From contig CM043700.1 in NCBI GenBank assembly GCA_023935145.1, forward strand, positions 1,744,001-1,808,000: a DNA stretch of 64,000 nucleotides, given 5' to 3'. Positions 55,603 through 64,000 of this stretch are shown here, piece by piece. The position numbers and the translations under genes are program-made. This DNA comes from Bretschneidera sinensis. Lineage: Eukaryota; Streptophyta; Magnoliopsida; Brassicales; Akaniaceae. Within the stretch, counting starts at the first letter, position 1, and each line of letters opens with the position of its first letter. Under the pieces are notes generated by a model. The model made no database searches. It saw only the letters and a program-made list of their open reading frames with translations, and was not told the DNA's origin.

Positions 55603-58240
55603 ATGGTAATTGACCGAAGCTGGATGGATCGTTGAGTTATTAATCATGCTCTATCTACAGAATTTTTAGAAGGGGTGGAGGTTTTTATTTACTTTGCATA
55701 TGGTAATCCATTGTTTGTGTATAACGATAGAACTATTCATTGTCCTTGTTTTCTAAGCCAGAATTTTTTAAATTGAGAAATAATTACCTTACACCTATAT
55801 AGGAAAGGTTTTACTCCTAATTATAAGATATGGATTTTTCACGGTGAGAGTTACTTGAGACGTGAACGGTTGACGCCCTAATCAGATCACTATGTCGATG
55901 AAGGTTTCAGAGAAATGAATCGCATAGGGGAGATGAAAATGGATGTTGCTAGCCCAGACTTCAACTAGGATGCTGAAGAGGATCCAAATCCTCGAGCTGC
56001 GAAGTTTTATGACTTGTTGAGAGATGCTAATGAGCCCTTGTGGGAGGGTTATAAGATGCACACTAAGTTATCGGCGATCTCAGAACTGTTGAATTGTAAA
56101 TCTGATTTTTACATGTCTGAGAACTGTTTCGATCGATTATTGATAATAATTAAGAGTATGTTGCCCGAGGATGAGAAGTTGCCTAAAAACTTTTACAAGT
56201 CTAAGAAGATAGTGAAAAAGTTAGGACTTGGGTATGAGAAGATACATTCATGCTCGAATGATTGTATGTTGTATTACAAGGAATACAAAGACAAGAAAGT
56301 GTGTGATATGTGTAGATATACTCGGTTTAAACTTAAGCAGAGTGGTAATAAGAAGCTAAAAGACATACCATACAAGGTGTTGCATTACCTTTAGTTGACA
56401 CCTAGACTTCAAAGGCTTTATTTTTCGAAAAACACTGCTGGGACACATGAGATGGCACAAAGAGGGCAAACCTAGTAAGCCAGACATGGTCATCCACCTG
56501 GAAGATGGGATGTCATGGAAACATTTTGATGATACTTACCCCGAGTTTGCTAATGAACCATGTAATGTTAGGTTGGGACTCTCAACTGACGGTTTCACTC
56601 CGTTTGGCCATTCGACGTCCCCATACTCTTGTTGGTCGGTATTTGTCACTCCTTATAATTTACCTCCTGATATGTGCATGAAAGAGCATAATATGTTCTT
56701 ATCATTGGTAATTCCTGGCCCAAACAACCTTGGTAAGAATCTTGATGTCTATCTACGTCCATTAATAGATGAATTGAAGACGTTATGGATAGATGGAGTT
56801 CCTACTTACGATATAACTAAGAAACAAAATTTTAATATGAAGGTTGCACTTCTATGGACGATTAGTGATTTTCCTGTATATGGTATGTTTTCTGGGTAGA
56901 GTACTCACGGCCTACTGGTTTGCCCGTACTGTATGGAGCATACAAAATCGTTCTAATTGCCACATGATCATAAAAATTCTTGGTTCGACTGTCACCGTCA
57001 GTTCTTACCAGATGATCATGCTTTAGAAGGCAGAAATAGGGTTTCATAAATAATAGATCTAAGAGTGGCCCGCTGCCACCATGGTTGTCGGAGGTAGACG
57101 TGAAAGCTAGAGTGATGTCTTTCGAACTGACCACATTTAGTTCCAATGGTAGAAAACAAGAAATACTTGGATTTGGGAAGGATCATAATTGGACAAAGAG
57201 AAGTATCTTTTGGGAGCTACCTTACTGGTCAACTAATCTTGTTCGCCATAATCTGGACATTATGCATATTAAGAAAAATGTGTTTGACAACATCTTCAAC
57301 ATTGTTATAGATATCAAGGGTAAAACCAAAGACAATGTTAACGCTCATTTAGATATGGCAAAGTTTTTCAGGTGTCCTCAAGTGGAGTTGATTGAAGTCA
57401 ATGGTAAACCAAAATATAAACCCAAAGCAACGTACATATTAAACAAGTCCCAGATAAAGGCGGTTTGTAAATGGATTTCAAATTTGAAGTTCCCAGATGG
57501 ATATGCCTCAAATTTAGCACGATGTGTAAAACTGAATGAGTGCAAGTTCTACGGGATGGAGAGTCATGATTTTCACATATTCATGGAAAGATTAATTCCT
57601 CTAGCGGTTCGTGACTGTTTACCTAACCCTGTGTGGGATGTGTTGACAGGCCTAAGTAACTTCTTCAGGGACATATGCGTAACTGAATTGTGCGTTGAGA
57701 ATTTGGAGTTGCTTGAGAAAAATATTCCCATCATCCTATGAAGCTTAAGAAGATTTTCCCTCCAGCATTCTTTGATTCAATGGAGCATTTACCGATTCAC
57801 TTAGCTTATGAAGCTAAAGTCGGTGGCCTATGCTATACCGATGAATGTACCGTTTGAGAGGTGATATCAATAATTTTTCCAATTTTTAGAGTCTTCTCAC
57901 TTCATATAATTGAGTTCAATTTCAATACATTTGTATATGCATGAAAAATAGGTGTATGCACAACCTAAAGAAAAAGGCTCGAAATAAAGCTCGCGTTGAA
58001 GGTTCCATGGTTGAGGCATACATCATACAAAAGATCTTAAATTTCTATCCTGAATATTTTCAACCAAATGTTCAGACAAAAATGAATCGAGTCGGTTGAA
58101 ACGATGACGAGGGGAATGTTGATCAAGGAAAGTGCCTATCTTATTTCAGTTATCCAGGTCGTGAGACTAAAGAGCTGAAGGCCGCAAAGGTCTATGTTCT
58201 CTTTAATTGCATTGAAGTTATACCATATATGGAGTGAGTG
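55603..58240 (+). pseudogene. TNP2-type transposase (Transpos_assoc, Transposase_21, DUF4218), decayed
   Basis: This would be the catalytic transposase of the CACTA element. The N-terminal transposase-associated domain starts at ATG 55603 (IDRSWMDR.., EGVEVFIYFAYGNP, then GFTPNYKIWIFHGES). The TNP2 core follows: PLWEGYKMHTKLSAISELLN, then a KNFYKSKKIVKKLGLGYEKI segment, MRWHKEGKPSKPDMVIHLED, and the hallmark NVRLGLSTDGFTPFGHS near 56,570. PYWSTNLVRHNLDIMHIKKN leads into DUF4218 (VLTGLSNFFRDICVTEL, AFFDSMEHLPIHL, ARNKARVEGSMVEAYI). A likely intron lies at about 57,862-57,951 (GTGATA...AATAG), joining PFER to MHNLKK. Stops occur near 55,634, 55,777, 55,967 and 56,392, and the frame changes near 56,430 and 56,900. 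No intact protein can be made. Confidence 0.85.
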
Positions 58241-58499
58241 TTATTGTCATTTTTAAATCTAACGTATTTTCTAAACATAGATGCATATCTTAGATAATAA
58301 TTAATTCCTCATCACCATTTTTGTAGACAATATGACGAGTCCTTGAGGAGTGCGCACTGTGGCATAACTAACGAACAAATTGAGAAGTTTTGTGAGAAGA
58401 ACTTCGCAAAATGGTTTCGGGATCTTGTAAGCCATGCTAGATGATATATTATAAATATTGTTAGTATATATTTATTATATAATAAGTATCGTTGAATTA

Positions 58500-59235
58500 T
58501 ATATTTTAATCATAGGTCACTAAGGGTAAAAAAATTGACAAGCAAGTACAAGGGATAGGCACTGGCCTGATGAATCGTGTGAAGTGTTATCCCGGATATT
58601 ATGTCAACGGATTCAAGTTTCACACCAAGGAGTATGGACAACATAAGAAAGCAATGAACAATTGTTTACTTGTGAAAGGTAATTATTACGATGAATATGA
58701 ACGTGACTTCTAGGGATGTTGACTTAAGTTACAAAGCTCCAATATATAGGGATTAATAACATTGTTGTATTGTTCAAATGTGATTGGTTTGATTCTGAGA
58801 ATGAAATTCAAATAGATCAACATGGTCTCATAGATATTAAGTATAAATCTAGGCTTAACTCAGATGAACCATTCGTGTTGGCATCACAAGCAGTACACGT
58901 ATACTATTACACTTATCCTTTCAATAAGAAAGGAAGAAATGATTGGTGGGCAGTGTGTAAAATGAAGGCTAAGGGCAATGCCGAATTTTTTTTGCATCAA
59001 GATCCAGACGATGATATAATGCCTATAGTCATGGATTACTTCCAAGAGGATGAACTATCCGTTCCATGTAGAGTCTTAGACGATGATATAGATATATTGG
59101 GTATCATTCATGATGTTGGCGCTGTAATGGAAGAAGTAAATCCATCCGATATACGTGTTCCCATAAACAAAAAGGAAAATAAGGAAGAAGAGGCAGATGA
59201 AAGAAGAAAAAGAAGAAGAAGAAGAGGTAAATGAT
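58500..59235 (+). pseudogene. DUF4216 region of the CACTA transposase gene
   Basis: The domain includes RVKCYPGYYVNGFKFHTKEY near 58,579, then LFKCDWFD-type sequence (here MFKCDWFDSENEIQIDQHGL from 58,770), SRLNSDEPFVLASQAVHVYY and KGRNDWWAVCKMKAKG. DUF4216 normally ends the TNP2-like protein. The tail is acidic and then Arg-rich (EEEADERRKRRRRRGK), ending near 59,234. It lies in the same orientation as the TNP2 region with introns between. Confidence 0.8.
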
Positions 59236-59477
59236 GACGAGGACGCTGATGATAATGATGACGAGGGTGATGATGATAACTTTAGTACTAACATGGATGT
59301 TGATTAGTTAATGGTAAGATAATTTTTTTTCATGGATGATGGGAATTATATTAGTTGCATGACTAACAAATTGTATACATTGTGTGATTTCTTTATTGTC
59401 ATTTGCATGAGCTAGTTTTTAAACAGATTGTATCAATTGTCATGTATTCACATTTTCAACTTTTCTTGGAAAATAGT

Positions 59478-61180
59478 ATGCCACGAGGTAGAGGTTGAGC
59501 ACTTAGAGGTGCAAAAGGCAGGGGCCATGAACGAGATCCCACGAGCCTGGTTGTGCCACCAGATACTACTACTTCAGAGGCTACTACGCCAGAGGGTAGG
59601 ACCAGTTTTTTTTGTTATTATTTAATTATTCATTCTTATGTTAATTTAAAGTAATTCTTAAATAACGTATTATTTAATATGTGATTATACATTCTTTTAT
59701 GCAGGAGTGGAGGCTGAGATTTCTCAGACCCCTCCAGTCACCTATCGGGTCAGAAGACCAAACAGAAAGAAGCCTCTGTCAGCTCAAAACAAGCTTTTGA
59801 CCATATTGAGTGATAGGTGTTTATACATGTTCATTGCATATTATTCATGTCATTAATTTATATTAATATATGTCGTATATCAATTAATGTACTTATTTGT
59901 TTATGAATGCAGTAAATTCCATGGGTGAAAAGATATCTCCAAAAACATTTCAACTCAAGTGAGGAAGCACGTGAATGGCCCATGGAACAGTTACTATCAA
60001 TATACTACCGACATTCAGAACTCTATTTGGGATAATTTTTTGGTATTACTTTTTTTCTTAACTAATTTGATTTAGTTTTACTGTTATAACATATTCTATG
60101 ACTGTACTATATATAAAATAATTGAAAACTAATCATATTTTGGTTGTTTATTAGATGCACTACACTTTTGCGACCCCCGAAGAGTTTTAGTCTCCTAAGT
60201 TTGTCCATGATAGGATCGTTGCAGCTCGCCACACCGACTGGCTGAATGAATTACGGGATAAGTGTAAGAAACAAAGGGATAAAGACAAAACAAACTGGTA
60301 TGGTTGGAGTGGGGATGACAAGGGAAGAGGCCACAAGATCTCCTCTGAGCACTGGGATGCTTTGGTTAGTTTCTCAGCATCAGATATGTGCACTCATCGC
60401 TCCAATGCTGCATCGGTGAATAGGTGGTCGAGCAATGATTGGCGTGTTCACCATGTGGGGGGGTCCATTAACACGGATGTCCACCCGAGTGTATTGGTAT
60501 ATGTGTATAAATCCACTTTTCCTTACAAATTGTAATGTGCAGTCCTAAAAATTGGGTAGAGATGCCACACCTGTTGAGGTGTTTAATACGATGCACAAGC
60601 GCCAATCAGAGACATATGATTACGTCAATAACAAGTCAGGGACACGATGGTATGTTTAAAATATATTTTTTTACTTATAAGCAAAATAATTGTTGGTTTT
60701 AATATGGTTTTAATATAGTTTGGAAAAAAAATTAATCATATACATTTGTTTATAATGTAGGAAACATATGAGCAGCGTGTTTGAGATAAAAGTGGTGGCC
60801 AAATTGAAGCATCCTCACAGCCTGAGATTAACACCGCTGAGTGGTTGCATGCATCAGGTAGGCTGGAGAAAGGACGATTTTACGGATTCGGGGGCATGAG
60901 AGACAGTCACCCCTTTGCTACTAGCTCTCTGGGTAGCAGCAGTTCCTCCGTCAGATCCATTGCATCACGGTTCAAACCCGTTGTTGATGTCAGTGCGATG
61001 CAACAATGAATGGATGATGATAGGTCAAGAATTGAGGAGCTTCAGTCACAGTTGGCACGAGCGAACGCTAGGGCGGATGACATGCATTCACGTCTCGAGT
61101 CCATGGAGCAGATATTGCAATAGATATCGATCCCGAGAGGTTTTAGGACAGATCCTACCACACGAACCAATGTAAGTAAA
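59478..61180 (+). pseudogene. Second CACTA gene, Transposase_24 (Ptta/En/Spm) type, decayed
   Basis: Coding blocks are separated by short introns: a start MPRGRG (59,478) in low-complexity sequence; then TPPVTYRVRRPNRKKPLSAQ near 59,735; STQVRKHVNGPWNSYYQYTT near 59,950; IVAARHTDWLNELRDKCKKQ near 60,210; ISSEHWDALVSFSASDMCTH near 60,340; EVFNTMHKRQSETYDYVNNK near 60,570; and a coiled-coil end RSRIEELQSQLARANARADD near 61,020. This order (HTDWL..R, W..LV, HK...T..YVN, coiled coil) is that of the En/Spm second protein family. At least four in-frame stops break it. Confidence 0.75.
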
Positions 61181-61221
61181 ACACATTGAACTTTTTTACA
61201 TTATTAGTTACCAACCATGAC

Positions 61222-61600
61222 GGTTTTAAGGTAGAAAAAATAGATAACTTAGGAAATAGACGGGACGTGTTTACTGTCACGTTCGTTTAGTAGAATGTAA
61301 CTTGTTGAAACAATTGAAAACCATTTTGGATCACCGGTTACAAACCTGAGAGATTTCGGACTTAAAAAGTATATAACTTAAGGGTTTTAAGGTAAAAAAG
61401 AAGATAACTTAGGGAACAGACGAGGCAAGTTTACCGTCACGTCCATTTGGTAGAATGTAACTTGTGGGAACAAACAGAATCCATTTTGGATCATTGGTTA
61501 CAAATTCGAGAGGTTTCAGACTAAAAAAGTACGTGACTTAGCGGTTTTAAGGTAAAAAAGTAGATAACTTAGGTAACGGACGATGAGGGTCTATCGTCAT
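61222..61600. repeat. Tandem repeat, period ~160 bp, 2.3 copies
   Basis: Copies begin GGTTTTAAGGTA at about 61222, 61383 and 61543. Each goes on with TAGATAACTTAGG, then a GTTTA..GTCACGT segment, TAGAATGTAACTTGT, CCATTTTGGATCA and GGTTACAAA. It lies between the second CACTA gene and the right subterminal repeats. Confidence 0.85.
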
Positions 61601-61874
61601 GACATCGATGGTGACGCACACCTGGTTGACCCATAGTTTTATTTTTAGACATTTGCATTTAGAATTTTTGGCATATTCAATTATTTTTTAAGGGGAAATA
61701 TTTGATTATCGATTGTATTTTCATTCGTATATTATATTTTATAAATTTACGGAATATTTTGTTTTCTCGATTTCGTTGTATTATGTATTTTTCAAATATA
61801 TTTGAAGCATGTTGAATATATTTTAACAGAGAAAATCGAAAAAGCAAATAAAAATATTTAGAAATTAATTACTA

Positions 61875-62250
61875 TCACCGAGGGATTCCCCTCGGTGATA
61901 GTATTGCACATTAATATTAAGGGATTGTTGCTGTCAGTGATAATAATTACCACCGAGGGACACATCTGTTGGTGTTGAACTTAGTCCATTTTTTAATTTT
62001 TTTTTAAAAACAACTCTTCACCGAGGGAAGAATCCCTTGGTGTTGATCAGATTATTTTATTATTATTTTTAAAAAGACCAAAAAAAATTTCTTAAACATT
62101 TTCATTGAGGGACGTGTCTCAGTGATAGCCGTTGGTGATAACCTATCATCGAGGGAATAATTTGGCCTTCGGTAAAAAAGGTATTACCGAGGAGCTTAAC
62201 ATCGAGGGACTTCCCTTGGTGATAAGTATTACCGACGACAGAGTACACTG
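61875..62250 (+). repeat. Right subterminal repeats of the CACTA element
   Basis: Motifs include CTATCACCGAGGGATTCCCC then TCGGTGATAG (about 61,872-61,902), CACCGAGGGA (about 61,953), TTCACCGAGGGAAGAATCCC then TTGGTG (about 62,017), and CATCGAGGGACTTCCCTTGG (about 62,200). They match those at the left end. The terminal inverted repeat itself is not recognisable. Confidence 0.75.
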
Positions 62251-62260
62251 AGGAGCTTAA

Positions 62261-63171
62261 CCTATTCTATATTCTATCTTTCTCCCTACAACTTCTGTTT
62301 TTGTCTTCTTCTCTTTTGTATGATCTTCTTTGCTTCTTCTCTTCTCTCTGGCTAATCTCCCTAATTTCTACTGTTTCTCTACTACTTCTCTTATTTCTCA
62401 TTCTATTTTTTCTCTTTAAAATATTTGTCCTACATCATCTTGTACTTTGTTTCATCTTTTGCTTCAGTCTGTTTCAATTGTTTTGGAATATTTTGGTCAT
62501 TTTGGTCTAATCATTTCGACCGAATCACTTTATTTTAATCAAAAAATAATATTATATAATTTTTTTTTCTTTTATCCTCCTCTGTTAGTTTAAATTTATT
62601 TTCACATGATAGTTTTTTTTAATAATGACACTTTTAATTAAATTTAGAAAGTTTGATAATGCAACTTGGTGTATTTAGTGTTAGTATTTGAATTTTAAAT
62701 TTTAAATTCTCGATGATAATTATGATTTGATTTTGGTTAATACACGATCATTATCATTTTATGTTTAAATGATAATGGTTTTATTATAATCTAAATTTGT
62801 ATATATATTTTTGAAATATATATAATTATATAGAAAAGATATTGAAACAAACCAAAACCAAAACCAAAACATTTTATTTCAATAGCAAAAACCTATATAA
62901 AATTGACAACCTTGTTGCAAATTTTAAGTTAACTGCGTGAGCTTGTTTAACTTGGTAAAAATAAAAACAAGTGTCACACGTGCCACACATTTAAGTGTAT
63001 TGCAAGTTTTAATTCACAATTTTTTTTTACAGTAGAAGAATCTCTTCCAAAAAAAAAATCGACAATTCACACATTTAAAAATTCAAATAAACTAAATCCC
63101 ACATATTATTTCCTTACACTAATTTGAAGTGTTTGATGTACCTTATGATCCATCAATCATGTGAAATATAT
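62261..63171. other. AT-rich spacer right of the CACTA element
   Basis: Pyrimidine-rich from 62,270 to 62,520, then AT-rich. A short ACCAAA repeat lies near 62,853-62,871. No gene is seen. Confidence 0.45.
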
Positions 63172-63680
63172 GGCTATGTTTGGAAACAGTTTTTGAAAAC
63201 TGAAAAAAAAAATTTGAAAAAAAACTTTTCTATATTTGACAAACAGTTTTCAAAAGCAATTTTCTAAAACCAAAAACTGTTCTCTGAAAACTCCAAATTG
63301 ACGTTTTCTGACATAATTTTTGAAAAATAACTTTAAAATCAATATTCAATTCTTTGTTTCATTCTTCCTTCATGGTATATAAAAAATATTAAAATTTTAA
63401 AAATAAAATAATATTAATTATTTTTAAGTATTTAGTTAATATGATAAATAAAATTAATATAGATTTTAAATTTAAACTCAAAACTAAAAATAATTACAAG
63501 ATGTATTAAAACAATTTTCAAAATAAGATTATCCAAACAACATTTCATTGTTTTTCTGTTTTGGAAACAGTATTCGAGTTACAGTTATCCAAACATGTTT
63601 TCTTAAAAAAACATTAGAAAACTGTTTTCAGTTTTCATTTTCGAAAACTGAAAACAGAAAACTGTTACCCAAACATGCCC
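63172..63680. mobile_element. MITE with imperfect terminal inverted repeats
   Basis: The left end GGCTATGTTTGGAAACAGTT and the right end (inverted: GGGCATGTTTGGGTAACAGTT) match with few changes. The inner parts are also rich in GAAAACTG/CAGTTTTC inverted words. It is flanked by ATATA on the left and TATATA on the right, which may be the target duplication or chance in AT-rich sequence. No coding region is present. Confidence 0.6.
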
Positions 63681-64000
63681 TATATATCTGCATATAGGAC
63701 AAAATTTCCTTGACACGAAAATCATAAAAGCAAACATACCCAATAAAATTTACTAGACAGTATACTATTCGATATATGTAACAATGATAGGCTTCAAAGA
63801 GTCGCCTCATCTTGGATCATTCAACAACAAATTTTTCTTCACATCGTTCCTCATCGCTGTTCAGATTTTCGCGCCATGTTCTCAGCATAAGCTTAAATTT
63901 CCCAGTGCATTCAACTCTGCATTTTTTTCACCTTAACATGAGATAATTCAGAGCAAAAATCATACTCAAATATCATACACAAATGCAGCTTACCATCTCT
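63681..64000. other. Right edge of the window, nothing assigned
   Basis: No clear gene is present. A 33-codon minus-strand frame with an acceptor-like TGCAG at its head (63,817-63,916) is considered and rejected separately. Confidence 0.4.

Larger units (their letters stand above)
53690..62260 (+). mobile_element. En/Spm-type CACTA DNA transposon, decayed
   Basis: The left terminus is the classic CACTACAAGAAAAT (53690). Subterminal repeats of the form TCACCGAGGGA..TCCCTTGGTGATA follow at 53,705-54,030 and recur at about 61,875-62,240. Between them, in plus orientation, lie a TNP2-type transposase gene with DUF4218 and DUF4216 domains, and a second gene of the Transposase_24 (Ptta/En/Spm) type. 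Several in-frame stops and shifts show it is not autonomous now. I could not find the matching right terminus TTTTCTTGTAGTG; the right end is set where the subterminal repeats stop and may be truncated or diverged. Confidence 0.88.

Noticed and set aside
59076..59294. Minus-strand Ser-rich open frame
   Set aside because: It is the antisense of the Glu/Arg-rich tail of the DUF4216 region.
63817..63916. Possible last exon of a minus-strand gene entering from the right edge (VECTGKFKLMLRTWREN, then to a stop)
   Set aside because: The acceptor TGCAG and a GTAAGC donor 77 bp away look tempting, but joining them creates a TGA codon at the junction, and 33 codons are too few to support a gene.

Overview
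This window is nuclear DNA from a flowering plant, most likely a eudicot. It is AT-rich, its genes carry short GT-AG introns with T-rich tracts, and it encodes plant-specific proteins (plastid FtsZ2, a BIC-type cryptochrome inhibitor). It also holds plant transposon families: Ty3/gypsy of the Tat type, En/Spm-CACTA, LINE, SINE and MITE. I cannot name the species.

The left part (about 1-31,500) is the gene space. QCR9, a mitochondrial complex III subunit, lies on the minus strand at 2755-4591 in three exons. CIA1/CIAO1, a seven-bladed WD40 protein of cytosolic Fe-S assembly, lies on the plus strand at 9463-16802 in ten exons. A BIC1-like gene lies on the minus strand at 19276-19791. Plastid FtsZ2 lies on the minus strand at 23919-29151 in seven exons. 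All four reading frames are intact once spliced. Their introns and spacers hold small debris: SINE-like and LINE fragments, local tandem duplications, degenerate tRNA-like sequences, a probable solo LTR and a TIR-bounded element. The genes are not an operon and share no pathway.

The middle part (31,513-43,961) is a nested insertion. A Mutator-type MITE with a perfect 9-bp target duplication was split by a 12.1-kb Tat-type Ty3/gypsy element. That element has two LTRs, decayed gag and pol, a decayed antisense ORF downstream of pol, and a 3-kb tandem array of about 49-bp units. Each array unit is a hairpin.

The right part (44,800-64,000) is repeat-rich. It holds a decayed minus-strand gene of unknown family whose last coding exon is amplified in 329-bp steps (44,864-47,990), minisatellites near 49.4-50.0 kb, a roughly 8.6-kb decayed CACTA transposon (53,690 to about 62,260) with TNP2-type transposase, DUF4218, DUF4216 and a second transposon gene, and a MITE at 63,172-63,680.

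The most notable signals are the hairpin satellite inside the retrotransposon, its 969-bp higher-order duplication, the exon-amplification locus, and a strong bias of premature stops towards C-to-T type changes.
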